A stretch of DNA of 64,000 bases, from NCBI GenBank assembly GCA_031277535.1, contig JAITMD010000008.1, forward strand, positions 391,232-455,231, given 5' to 3'. Below the pieces are notes generated by a model. That model searched no databases. It saw nothing but the letters and a program-made list of their open reading frames with translations, and was not told where the DNA came from. Of the stretch, positions 8,341 to 16,911 are shown piece after piece (the stretch's first letter is position 1; each line of letters opens with the position of its first letter). Source of the stretch: Flavobacteriaceae bacterium (GTDB lineage Bacteria; Bacteroidota; Bacteroidia; Flavobacteriales; Flavobacteriaceae). The position numbers were made by a program, and so were the translations under genes.

Positions 8341-8357
8341 TTTTTTAGCCTTTTTTT
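8334..8357 (+). terminator. Candidate attenuator terminator in the arginine leader
   Basis: GGCT (8334-8337) pairs with AGCC (8347-8350), extendable by a G-U pair, followed by TTTTTTT (8351-8357). The stem is short, so it is weak alone. It overlaps the last Arg codon and the stop codon of the leader ORF. Confidence 0.45.
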
Positions 8358-8360
8358 AAC

Positions 8361-8383
8361 TATAATGTCAGTTTGGCATTATA
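8361..8383. promoter_or_regulatory. 23-bp inverted repeat upstream of the arginine genes
   Basis: TATAATG (8361-8367) and CATTATA (8377-8383) are perfect inverted arms with a 9-base centre. It could be a regulator site or an RNA hairpin downstream of the attenuator. It does not match the proteobacterial ARG box. Confidence 0.35.
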
Positions 8384-8494
8384 TCTGTGTATATATCATT
8401 GAATTTTTAATGCTTTTCGAATAGTCATAGGCACTTTGTATTCTTTTGGAACAAATGTTTTTGGTTGTTTGAATCCTAATCACCTGTTTTTGAA

Positions 8495-9175
8495 ATGAAT
8501 TCAAATCAGTTTATCGTAATTCCTGCAAATGAAACACATGTAGGATATGCGGAACAAATTTGTGAAGAGATGGCTCAGTCGGCTCTTGCTAGAGGGACTG
8601 GTATCGCGAGAAGAAAACCAGAGTACGTTGCCAATAAAATGGTTGAAGGTAAGGCTGTTATTGCCCTACATGTAGATGGTACTTGGGCTGGTTTTTGTTA
8701 CATTGAGACGTGGAGTCACGGTGATTATGTGGCCAACTCGGGACTGATTGTTAATCCTATTTTTAGAAAAGAGGGATTGGCAAAAGCTATTAAAAAATGT
8801 GTTTTCGAATTGTCGAGAAAGAAATACCCAAAGGCTAAGATATTTGGTTTAACTACAGGATTTGCGGTAATGAAGATCAACTCTGACTTAGGCTATGAGC
8901 CTGTACCTTATTCAGAATTAACTCAAGATGAGATGTTTTGGAAAGGGTGTGAGAGCTGTGTGAACTTTCAAATATTACAAAGCAAGGAAAAGAAAAACTG
9001 TCTTTGTACAGCCATGCTTTGGAATCCTGAAGACAAAGAGAAAGAGCTTCGGAATAAAATAGACCAAAAGACCAAAGCAAAAGAGCGCCTGAAAAACATG
9101 CAGAAAAAGTACTCTTTGCTGAAAAGATTGCAAATGCAATTGAAGAAAACAGTCAAAAAAACACATCTATTTTAA
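8495..9175 (+). CDS. GNAT acyltransferase, probable first enzyme of the arginine operon
   Basis: The 226-residue protein has the GNAT acyl-CoA motif (GLIVNPIFRKEGLAKAI, residues 83-99) and a second strand FGLTTGFAVMKIN. It is the first gene of the arginine cluster, 18 bases before argG. The cluster has no recognisable argA or argJ, so this enzyme is the natural candidate for N-acylating glutamate (acetyl or succinyl). Cysteines C152, C155, C169 and C171 form a C-x2-C/C-x-C pattern that could bind a metal. The C-terminal 45 residues are lysine-rich and helical. The function is inferred from position. Confidence 0.75.
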   Translation: MNSNQFIVIPANETHVGYAEQICEEMAQSALARGTGIARRKPEYVANKMVEGKAVIALHVDGTWAGFCYIETWSHGDYVANSGLIVNPIFRKEGLAKAIKKCVFELSRKKYPKAKIFGLTTGFAVMKINSDLGYEPVPYSELTQDEMFWKGCESCVNFQILQSKEKKNCLCTAMLWNPEDKEKELRNKIDQKTKAKERLKNMQKKYSLLKRLQMQLKKTVKKTHLF

Positions 9176-9193
9176 TTTTAAAACACATCAATC

Positions 9194-10390
9194 ATGAATA
9201 ACAAAAAAGTTGTATTAGCATTTAGCGGAGGATTAGACACTAGCTTCTGTGTAATTTATTTAAAAGAAGAATTAGGGTACGAAGTTCACTCTGTAGCAGT
9301 AAACACTGGAGGATTTGATGCTGAAGAAGTAAAAGCAATAGAAGAGAGAGCGTATGCTTTAGGGGTGGCTTCTCATAAAACTATTGATGAAACAGAAGAT
9401 TATTATAATGATAGCGTGAAGTACTTGATATTCGGTAACGTATTGAAGAATGCGACTTACCCACTATCAGTAAGTGCAGAGCGTGTGTGTCAGGCTACAG
9501 CTATTGCTAATTATGCTAAGAAGATCGGAGCAGAGGCAGTAGCACATGGTAGTACTGGAGCAGGAAACGACCAAGTGCGTTTTGATATGATCTTTAATAT
9601 TTTGGTGCCTAATGTACAGATCATTACACCGATTAGAGATTTAAAATTAAGCAGAGAAGAAGAGATTGAGTTTTTACAGAAACACGGTGTTGAAATCAAT
9701 GCAGAAAAAGCAAAATACTCAATTAATAAAGGATTATGGGGAACTTCAGTAGGTGGAAAAGAAACCCTAACTTCTCATTTATATTTACCAGAAGAGGCGT
9801 GGCCTACACCAGTTACCAAATCGACTCCTGAAACAGTGGAGATAACATTCGAAAAAGGTGAACCAGTGGCGCTTAATGGTAAGAAACTAAAACCTACTGA
9901 GGTTATCCAACAATTACAAGACTTAGCTCAACCATTCGGTATTGGTAGAGATATCCACGTAGGAGACACGATCATTGGGATTAAAGGAAGAGTTGGTTTT
10001 GAGGCAGCTGGACCAATTATCTTAGTAAAAGCACATCATACTTTAGAGAAACATACGTTGACGAAGTGGCAATTGAGTTGGAAAGAGCAGTTAGCATCAT
10101 TCTATGGTAACTATCTACACGAAGGACAATTCCACGATCCAGTGATGAGAGATATGGAAGCTTTCTTGAGTAGCACACAGCAAACTGTGAGTGGAAAAGT
10201 AATAGTAGAACTTCATCCACATCGTTTTGTGGTAATAGGTATAGAGTCAGAACATGATTTAATGTCTAATAAGTTTGGTAGCTATGGAGAGATGAACAAT
10301 GCATGGACAGGAGAAGATGTAAAAGGGTTCTCTAAAATCTTCGGTAACCAAGTAATGATTTGGCACAAAGTAAATAACCAAGACGAATAA
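9194..10390 (+). CDS. argG: Argininosuccinate synthase
   Basis: The 398-residue protein starts with the ATP-pyrophosphatase loop AFSGGLDTS (residues 9-17). It retains AHGSTGAGNDQVRF (about 116-129), the family signature. It joins citrulline and aspartate using ATP to give argininosuccinate, the second-last step of arginine synthesis. Only four bases separate it from argC, so they are co-transcribed. The position of argG early in the operon, before the acyl-cycle genes, is the arrangement I associate with Flavobacteriaceae. Confidence 0.95.
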   Translation: MNNKKVVLAFSGGLDTSFCVIYLKEELGYEVHSVAVNTGGFDAEEVKAIEERAYALGVASHKTIDETEDYYNDSVKYLIFGNVLKNATYPLSVSAERVCQATAIANYAKKIGAEAVAHGSTGAGNDQVRFDMIFNILVPNVQIITPIRDLKLSREEEIEFLQKHGVEINAEKAKYSINKGLWGTSVGGKETLTSHLYLPEEAWPTPVTKSTPETVEITFEKGEPVALNGKKLKPTEVIQQLQDLAQPFGIGRDIHVGDTIIGIKGRVGFEAAGPIILVKAHHTLEKHTLTKWQLSWKEQLASFYGNYLHEGQFHDPVMRDMEAFLSSTQQTVSGKVIVELHPHRFVVIGIESEHDLMSNKFGSYGEMNNAWTGEDVKGFSKIFGNQVMIWHKVNNQDE

Positions 10391-10394
10391 TATT

Positions 10395-11366
10395 ATGCAA
10401 ACAATTAAAGCAGGAATAGTTGGAGGTGCTGGTTACACTGGAGGAGAGTTATTGAGACTTCTACTACCTCATCCAGCAGTAGAGATTGCCTTTGTACACT
10501 CTAATAGTAGTGCTGGTAAGCCAGTATATGAAGTTCATACAGATCTATTTGGTGATACAGATTTGCGCTTTAGCGATAAGTTAATCCAAGATATCGATGT
10601 TTTGTTTTTGTGTATGGGACATGGTGATTCTAAAGTGTTTTTAGCAGAGAATGAGATAGATAGTGAAGTAAAGATTATCGACCTCAGCCAAGATTTTAGA
10701 CTAAAAGATACTGCGGGAGCGTTTATATATGGATTGCCAGAATTGAACAGAGAGAAGATAGCGAAGGCACATTATATTGCTAATCCAGGTTGTTTTGCTA
10801 CAGCCTTACAGTTGGCTTTGTTGCCATTAGCAAGTGCTGGTAAATTACCAGAGTCTATTTATATCAGTGCATTGACAGGATCTACAGGAGCAGGCCAGAG
10901 TCTATCGACTACTTCTCATTTTAGTTGGAGAGCAAATAATATATCGGTGTATAAGGCATTTACTCATCAACATCTTAATGAGATAGGAGAAAGCTTAACA
11001 CAACTACAGCCGGGGTATGCCAAGAATATTAAGTTTATCCCTGAGCGTGGTGATTTTAGTAGAGGGATTTTTGCAAGTGTAATGTTTGAATCGACTATGA
11101 CAGAAGATGAGTTGTACAAACTGTACAATGCGTATTATGAGTCACACCCATTTACCCATGTTAGCCAAAAAGGTATTGACTTAAAGCAAGTGGTAAATAC
11201 GAATAAGTGTCTTGTATCTATTGTGAAAAATGGAGATGATGTATTGGTGACAAGTGCAATAGACAACTTGCTAAAAGGAGCAAGTGGACAGGCTGTTCAG
11301 AATATGAACTTGTTGTTCGGATTAGACGAGAAAACAGGTTTGCAACTTAAAGCTTCGGCTTTCTAA
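10395..11366 (+). CDS. argC: N-acyl-gamma-glutamyl-phosphate reductase
   Basis: The 323-residue protein has the NADP-binding GIVGGAGYTGGELLRLL at the N-terminus and the catalytic cysteine C133 in NPGCFATALQLAL. It reduces N-acyl-glutamyl-5-phosphate to the semialdehyde. Length and motifs are normal for ArgC type 1. It lies between argG and argD with gaps of 4 and 12 bases. Confidence 0.95.
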   Translation: MQTIKAGIVGGAGYTGGELLRLLLPHPAVEIAFVHSNSSAGKPVYEVHTDLFGDTDLRFSDKLIQDIDVLFLCMGHGDSKVFLAENEIDSEVKIIDLSQDFRLKDTAGAFIYGLPELNREKIAKAHYIANPGCFATALQLALLPLASAGKLPESIYISALTGSTGAGQSLSTTSHFSWRANNISVYKAFTHQHLNEIGESLTQLQPGYAKNIKFIPERGDFSRGIFASVMFESTMTEDELYKLYNAYYESHPFTHVSQKGIDLKQVVNTNKCLVSIVKNGDDVLVTSAIDNLLKGASGQAVQNMNLLFGLDEKTGLQLKASAF

Positions 11367-11378
11367 AAAACGTTTATT

Positions 11379-12518
11379 ATGATGAAATTATATGATGTAT
11401 ACCCTCTTAATCCTATCGAAATTGTAAAGGGGATAGGGAGTAAAGTATATGACAACAATGGTCAAGAGTATTTAGATTTATATGGAGGTCACGCAGTGAT
11501 TTCTATCGGACATACTCATCCGCACTATGTAGCGAGATTAAAAGACCAATTGGATAAAATCGGATTCTATTCTAATTCAATACAGATACCTCTTCAACAG
11601 CAGTTAGCTGCTTTGTTGGGGGAGGTCGCTGGGTTAGACAATTTTAAATTGTTTTTGTGTAATTCAGGGGCAGAAGCCAATGAAAATGCTCTAAAGTTAG
11701 CTTCTTTTTACAATGGGAAGAAGAAAGTAATTGCTTTTGATAAGGCTTTTCACGGAAGAACATCTCTTGCGGTTTCTGCTACTGATAACCCAAAAATAGT
11801 TGCCCCAGTGAATCAGACGGATAACATTGTATTCTTGCCTTTTAATGATGAGGAAGCTTTAGAACAAGCTTTTGCTTCTTATGGTGACGAAGTTACAGCA
11901 GTGATTATTGAAGGGATACAAGGTGTGGGAGGTATTCAGGTAGCTACAGATAGTTTCTTAGCAAAGATTAGAACACTGACTACACAGTATGGAGCAGTAT
12001 TTATCGCAGACGAGGTACAGTGTGGGTATGGCCGTACAGGTTCATTCTATGCCGTAAATGATGGTGGAGTGCAAGCGGATATTTATACGATGGCAAAAGG
12101 AATGGGGAATGGATTTCCTATCGGAGCTATCGCTATCGGAGAGCAGTTTAAGCCTTGGCATGGGCAGTTGGGGACTACATTTGGAGGAAACCACTTAGCT
12201 TGTGCAGCTGCCTTATCTGTACTGGAAGTAATGAAGCAAGATAACCTAATGGCTCATACAGCACAGATAGGAAACTATCTAATCAACGAGTTAAAAAAAT
12301 TAGACAAGATACAGGAAGTAAGAGGTAAAGGATTGATGATCGGAATAGACCTTGCTCCTGAGTTAAAAGATGTTCGTAAAGAACTTTTAGTGAAAGATTA
12401 CATCTTTACAGGGACTGCAAGCCCTAATGTAATTCGGCTGTTACCAGCATTAAATCTAAGTCAAGCAGATGCAGATTTATTCTTGGACAAATTCAGCAAT
12501 AGATTACAACAATTTTAA
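11379..12518 (+). CDS. argD: N-acyl-ornithine aminotransferase
   Basis: The 379-residue class III aminotransferase has the family features: CNSGAEANENALKLA (PLP phosphate binding), FHGRT, the aspartate motif FIADEVQCGYGRTG, and the Schiff-base lysine in MAKGMGNGFPIGA. It transfers an amino group from glutamate to N-acyl-glutamate semialdehyde. The gene opens with two ATG codons in a row; either start is possible. It is 13 bases before the transcarbamylase gene. Confidence 0.93.
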   Translation: MMKLYDVYPLNPIEIVKGIGSKVYDNNGQEYLDLYGGHAVISIGHTHPHYVARLKDQLDKIGFYSNSIQIPLQQQLAALLGEVAGLDNFKLFLCNSGAEANENALKLASFYNGKKKVIAFDKAFHGRTSLAVSATDNPKIVAPVNQTDNIVFLPFNDEEALEQAFASYGDEVTAVIIEGIQGVGGIQVATDSFLAKIRTLTTQYGAVFIADEVQCGYGRTGSFYAVNDGGVQADIYTMAKGMGNGFPIGAIAIGEQFKPWHGQLGTTFGGNHLACAAALSVLEVMKQDNLMAHTAQIGNYLINELKKLDKIQEVRGKGLMIGIDLAPELKDVRKELLVKDYIFTGTASPNVIRLLPALNLSQADADLFLDKFSNRLQQF

Positions 12519-12531
12519 ATTCGATTAAACA

Positions 12532-13530
12532 ATGAAACAATTTTTTTCCGTTAACGATATATCCTCTCTATCTCAAGCAGTACAGAGTGCATTGACATCT
12601 AAACAGAGTCCTTTTGCAGATGAGACTCTTGGTAAGCACAAGACTATAGGTTTAGTATTCCTAAATCCAAGTTTGCGTACAAGGATGAGCACACAGAAGG
12701 CTGCCATGAACTTAGGGATGAATGTAATGGTGATGAATATGACATCAGACGGTTGGGCTTTAGAGACTAAAGACGGCGTAGTGATGGACGGAAATACTGC
12801 AGAGCATATTAAAGAAGCTGCTGCTGTGATGGGAGAATACTGTGATATTTTAGGATTGCGTTCTTTCCCAGGATTAAAAGATGCAGAAGAAGACTATAGT
12901 GAAGAATTGTTTAGCAAGTTCGCTAAGTACTGTGGAAAACCAGTAGTAAGTTTAGAGAGTGCGACAAGACACCCTCTACAGAGCTTCACTGACTTGATTA
13001 CTATCGTAGAGCATTTCGATTATCAGTTTGACGATATACATGAGAAGTTGGTACCTCAAGGTAAGAAACCAAAAGTTGTATTGACATGGGCTCCACACGT
13101 TAAGGCATTGCCACAGGCAGTACCTAACTCATTTGCTGAGTGGATGTGTAGAGCACAGGCAGAAGGATTGGTAGATTTCGTAGTAACTCATCCAGAAGGT
13201 TATGCGTTAAAAGAAGAATTTACACAAGGCGCTACAGTAACTACAAACCAAGAGGAAGCTTTAGCAGATGCAGACTTCGTTTATGTAAAGAACTGGTCAA
13301 GTTATGAAAACTATGGACAGATTACTTGTACTGATCAATCTTGGATGTTGACTCTGGATAAATTAGAAGTGACTAACAAGGCTAAAGTAATGCACTGTTT
13401 ACCTGTTAGACGTGATTTAGTGATCTCATCAGAGGTATTAGATAGTGAGCACTCTATCGTGATTCAAGAAGCAGGTAATAGAGTATGGGCAGCGCAAGCC
13501 GTATTAAAAGAAATGCTAAAAAACCAATAG
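12532..13530 (+). CDS. argF': N-acyl-ornithine transcarbamylase (ArgF' type), acyl specificity unclear
   Basis: The 332-residue protein has the carbamoyl-phosphate motif SLRTR (47-51), HPLQSFTD and the HCLPVRR loop. It resembles the Bacteroides N-succinylornithine and Xanthomonas N-acetylornithine transcarbamylases more than ordinary ornithine transcarbamylase. The insert WALETKDGVVMDGNTAEHIKE includes residue 90, which in published work controls specificity (Pro for succinyl, Glu for acetyl). Here it is Ala90, so the substrate cannot be assigned. The product N-acyl-citrulline is deacylated by the downstream argE-like gene. Confidence 0.9.
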   Translation: MKQFFSVNDISSLSQAVQSALTSKQSPFADETLGKHKTIGLVFLNPSLRTRMSTQKAAMNLGMNVMVMNMTSDGWALETKDGVVMDGNTAEHIKEAAAVMGEYCDILGLRSFPGLKDAEEDYSEELFSKFAKYCGKPVVSLESATRHPLQSFTDLITIVEHFDYQFDDIHEKLVPQGKKPKVVLTWAPHVKALPQAVPNSFAEWMCRAQAEGLVDFVVTHPEGYALKEEFTQGATVTTNQEEALADADFVYVKNWSSYENYGQITCTDQSWMLTLDKLEVTNKAKVMHCLPVRRDLVISSEVLDSEHSIVIQEAGNRVWAAQAVLKEMLKNQ

Positions 13531-13533
13531 ATT

Positions 13534-14313
13534 ATGCAAAGCCTTACAGTTATTAAGATAGGAGGTAATATCGTAGATGATGAGTCAGCGTTAAAAGCTT
13601 TTTTAGATACCTATGCTCAGATAGAAGGACCTAAGGTCTTAGTGCATGGAGGTGGCAAATTGGCAACGCGTATGGCTACTCAGTTGGGGATAGAGACTCA
13701 GATGGTCAATGGACGTCGTATCACTGACGAAGCGATATTGCCTATAGCTGTAATGGTGTATGCAGGATTAATCAACAAACAGATTACGGCACAACTTCAG
13801 TCAAGAGGTTGTGATGCAATAGGAATTTCAGGAGCAGACGCTAAACTGATACAGAGTCATAAACGTCCTATAGAGCCAATAGACTATGGATATGTAGGAG
13901 ACTTTAAAGCAAGCGATGTGAACGTGGTTCGACTAAAACAATTAGTAGAGATAGGGCTTAGTCCAGTATTCTCTGCGATTACGGCGGATAAGGAAGGCCA
14001 ATTACTAAACACCAATGCAGACACTATAGCGTCTAACTTAGCAGTAGCATTAGCCACTGAGTATAAAGTAGCTTTGATATATTGCTTTGAGCGCAAAGGT
14101 GTGTTGCAGGACATTAACAACGAGGACTCTGTGATTAGTACCATTAATCAAGAGAACTTTACACAACTAAAAGAACAAGGAGTGATAGCAGATGGTATGT
14201 TGCCAAAGATTGAAAACGCTTTGGCTGCTATCGACCAAGGAGTGAATAAAGTATGTATTAAGAAAGCAGAAGATTTATTAGAGCCTGAAGCTGGTACTAC
14301 GATTCAACTTTAA
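13534..14313 (+). CDS. argB: N-acyl-glutamate kinase
   Basis: The 259-residue amino-acid kinase has KIGGN (residues 8-12), LVHGGGK, NGRRIT and TADKEGQLLNTNADTIA. It phosphorylates N-acyl-glutamate. Only three bases separate it from the transcarbamylase gene, so it is in the same operon. The length is short for ArgB (often about 260-300), consistent with an arginine-insensitive form lacking the N-terminal helix, but this is inference. Confidence 0.93.
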   Translation: MQSLTVIKIGGNIVDDESALKAFLDTYAQIEGPKVLVHGGGKLATRMATQLGIETQMVNGRRITDEAILPIAVMVYAGLINKQITAQLQSRGCDAIGISGADAKLIQSHKRPIEPIDYGYVGDFKASDVNVVRLKQLVEIGLSPVFSAITADKEGQLLNTNADTIASNLAVALATEYKVALIYCFERKGVLQDINNEDSVISTINQENFTQLKEQGVIADGMLPKIENALAAIDQGVNKVCIKKAEDLLEPEAGTTIQL

Positions 14314-14358
14314 AAAGATATAAAGTATAGTACAACTATAAACCATAAGAACACAAAC

Positions 14359-15417
14359 ATGAAAGATAACCTAACACAAGAGGCTATAGCTTTATTAGAA
14401 AGATTAATTGCTTCTCCTTCATTTAGCAAGGAAGAACACCTTACATCTGATCTAATTGCTGCGTATTTAGAGTCACACGGAGTGGCTATTCACCGCGAGC
14501 TGTTCAATGTATGGGCTTTTAATAAACACTATGACCCAAGTAAGCCTACTATTCTGTTAAACTCTCATCATGATACGGTGAAGCCTAATAAGGATTATAC
14601 ACGTGATCCTTTTCAGCCAGAGATTATAGATGGTAAGTTATTCGGATTAGGGAGTAATGATGCAGGTGGATGTTTAGTCTCTCTTATTGCTACGTTTCTG
14701 TACTTCTATGAGAAGGAAGGTTTGAAATACAACTTCTGTATTGCAGCAACAGCAGAAGAGGAGATATCAGGGCACAATGGTTTAGAGTATGTGATTCCTA
14801 AATTAGGAGAATTAGAATTCGCTATCGTTGGAGAACCAACACAAATGCACTTAGCTGTAGCAGAGAGAGGATTAATGGTTTTAGACTGTGTAGCTAAAGG
14901 ACGTTCTGGGCATGCAGCACGTAATGAAGGAGACAATGCGATATTTAAAGCGATTAAAGATATAGAGTGGTTTAATACGTATCAGTTCCCAAAGGTGTCT
15001 GAAGAGTTTGGACCTATCAAGATGAGTGTAACGATGATTAATGCAGGGACACAGCATAACGTAGTACCTTCGACTTGTGATTTTGTCGTAGATGTACGTG
15101 TGACAGATGCCTATACAAACGAAGAAGTATTAGAAATGGTAAGACAGCATGTGGACTGTGATGTCAATGCTCGTTCTACTCGATTAAAACCTTCGTCTAT
15201 ATCTAAAGACCATCCGATCGTAAAGGCTGGTATAACATTAGGAAGAGAGACTTATGGATCACCAACTACGAGTGACCAAGCCTTATTAAGTATTCCATCG
15301 CTTAAGTGTGGACCTGGCGACTCTGCTCGCTCACATACAGCAGACGAGTTCGTCTATGTAAATGAGATCAACGAGGGAATAGCCTTGTATATAGAGATGT
15401 TAACGCAAATCGTGTAG
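14359..15417 (+). CDS. argE: M20 deacylase of arginine pathway (N-acyl-citrulline/ornithine deacetylase)
   Basis: The 352-residue M20 metallopeptidase shows the two-zinc residues: HHD (NSHHDTVKP, near 74-76), the bridging aspartate in GSNDAGG, the EEE pair in TAEEEISGHNG, the glutamate in IVGEPT, and a C-terminal histidine in SHTADEFV. Because the operon encodes an N-acyl-ornithine transcarbamylase, the likely substrate is N-acyl-citrulline. It ends three bases before argH. Confidence 0.9.
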   Translation: MKDNLTQEAIALLERLIASPSFSKEEHLTSDLIAAYLESHGVAIHRELFNVWAFNKHYDPSKPTILLNSHHDTVKPNKDYTRDPFQPEIIDGKLFGLGSNDAGGCLVSLIATFLYFYEKEGLKYNFCIAATAEEEISGHNGLEYVIPKLGELEFAIVGEPTQMHLAVAERGLMVLDCVAKGRSGHAARNEGDNAIFKAIKDIEWFNTYQFPKVSEEFGPIKMSVTMINAGTQHNVVPSTCDFVVDVRVTDAYTNEEVLEMVRQHVDCDVNARSTRLKPSSISKDHPIVKAGITLGRETYGSPTTSDQALLSIPSLKCGPGDSARSHTADEFVYVNEINEGIALYIEMLTQIV

Positions 15418-15420
15418 CAA

Positions 15421-16752
15421 ATGAAATTATGGCAAAAGAATACTACAGTGGATCAATCAGTAGATACATTCACAGTTGGACAAGATAGAGTGTTAGATAT
15501 GAACTTAGCGGCTTTTGACGTGATGGGTTCACTGGCACATACACAGATGTTAGAAAGTATAGGATTACTGGAGGCTGAAGACTTAGTAATCATACAGAAA
15601 GAATTAAAACAGATTTACCAAGAGATCTTAGCAGGACAATTCACAATAGAGGATGATGTAGAAGACATACATTCACAAGTAGAGTTGTTATTGACAAGAA
15701 GAATTGGTGAAGCTGGTAAGAAGATACATTCAGGACGTTCAAGAAACGATCAAGTGTTAGTCGATCTTAAGTTATATTTCCGCCATGAGATAGAAGAGAT
15801 TGTTGTTAAAACTAAAGAGGTATTTGAGACATTACAAGGATTGAGCAATCAATATAAGAATGTTTTGTTACCCGGCTATACGCATTTACAGATCGCAATG
15901 CCTTCGTCATTTGGCTTGTGGTTTGGGGCGTATGCAGAGAGTTTAGTAGATGATTTAGAGATGATGTTAGCTGCGTGGAAAGTAACGAATAAGAATCCAT
16001 TGGGATCTGCTGCGGGTTATGGTTCATCATTTCCACTAAACAGACAGATGACTACAGACTTATTAGGCTTCCAGTCTATGAATTACAATGTAGTGTATGC
16101 ACAGATGGGTAGAGGTAAAACGGAACGTATCTTAGCACAGGGGCTAAGTTCTATAGCTGCTACGTTGGCTAAGTTCGCGATGGATGGATGTCTGTATATG
16201 AGTCAAAACATGGGCTTTATTAAATTCCCAGATCATTTGACTACAGGATCAAGCATAATGCCTCATAAGAAGAATCCAGACGTTTTAGAGCTTATTCGTT
16301 CAAGATGTAATAAGATACAAGCTTTGCCTAACGAAATAGCTTTAATGACTACCAATTTGCCTTCTGGGTACCATAGGGATCTTCAGTTGTTGAAAGAGAA
16401 CTTATTCCCAGCGTTTACTTCTTTAAAGGAGTGTTTAGACATTCTGAAGTTGATGTTAGACAATATCGAGGTGAATAAAGATATATTAAGCGACCCAAAA
16501 TATGACTATTTGTTTAGTGTTGAGGTTGTGAATGATTACGTACTAAAGGGAATGCCTTTTAGAGAAGCGTATAAAGAGATAGGCCTGTCGATAGAGGCAG
16601 GTACTTATCAACCGTCAAAAGAGGTTAACCATACACACGAAGGTAGTGTAGGTAACTTGATGAATGATGCAATCAAAGCTGAGTTTGACCGTGTATATGC
16701 GTCATTTGGCTTTGACCAAGTAAATGAGAAACTGGTAAGTTTAGTGTTGTGA
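15421..16752 (+). CDS. argH: Argininosuccinate lyase
   Basis: The 443-residue fumarase-superfamily enzyme has HSGRSRNDQV (103-112), the catalytic histidine H155 in GYTHLQ and the signature GSSIMPHKKN (276-285). It splits argininosuccinate into arginine and fumarate, the last step. It is the final gene of the eight-gene arginine operon and is followed by a hairpin terminator. Confidence 0.96.
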   Translation: MKLWQKNTTVDQSVDTFTVGQDRVLDMNLAAFDVMGSLAHTQMLESIGLLEAEDLVIIQKELKQIYQEILAGQFTIEDDVEDIHSQVELLLTRRIGEAGKKIHSGRSRNDQVLVDLKLYFRHEIEEIVVKTKEVFETLQGLSNQYKNVLLPGYTHLQIAMPSSFGLWFGAYAESLVDDLEMMLAAWKVTNKNPLGSAAGYGSSFPLNRQMTTDLLGFQSMNYNVVYAQMGRGKTERILAQGLSSIAATLAKFAMDGCLYMSQNMGFIKFPDHLTTGSSIMPHKKNPDVLELIRSRCNKIQALPNEIALMTTNLPSGYHRDLQLLKENLFPAFTSLKECLDILKLMLDNIEVNKDILSDPKYDYLFSVEVVNDYVLKGMPFREAYKEIGLSIEAGTYQPSKEVNHTHEGSVGNLMNDAIKAEFDRVYASFGFDQVNEKLVSLVL

Positions 16753-16763
16753 TAGATTGAAAG

Positions 16764-16794
16764 AGGTTCTTCCACGCGGTGGGAGAGCCTTTTT
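16764..16794 (+). terminator. Terminator of the arginine operon
   Basis: A 12-bp stem (16764-16775 with 16779-16790, two G-U pairs, GCG loop) is followed by TTTT and lies 12 bases after the argH stop. Confidence 0.8.
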
Positions 16795-16842
16795 GTATAT
16801 AGATACAAAGGTTTCCTTTGTGGTTTGAATAGGAAACACGCT

Positions 16843-16876
16843 AAGAGCTGTAACAGATTTGTTATGGCTCTTTTCT
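16843..16876 (+). terminator. Second hairpin in the argH/lipoprotein gap
   Basis: AAGAGCTGTAACA (16843-16855) pairs with TGTTATGGCTCTT (16860-16872) with two G-U pairs, followed by TTTTC. It may back up the arginine terminator, or serve the convergent lipoprotein gene. Confidence 0.5.
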
Positions 16877-16911
16877 TATAAAAAAGGTTTTTTGTGGCTT
16901 GAGGATATTAC

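Noticed and set aside
9511..9699. Minus-strand frame inside argG
   Set aside because: Shadow of a conserved enzyme-coding region.
13884..14144. Minus-strand frame inside argB, and similar frames in other genes
   Set aside because: Shadow frames opposite well-supported conserved genes with no motif of their own.
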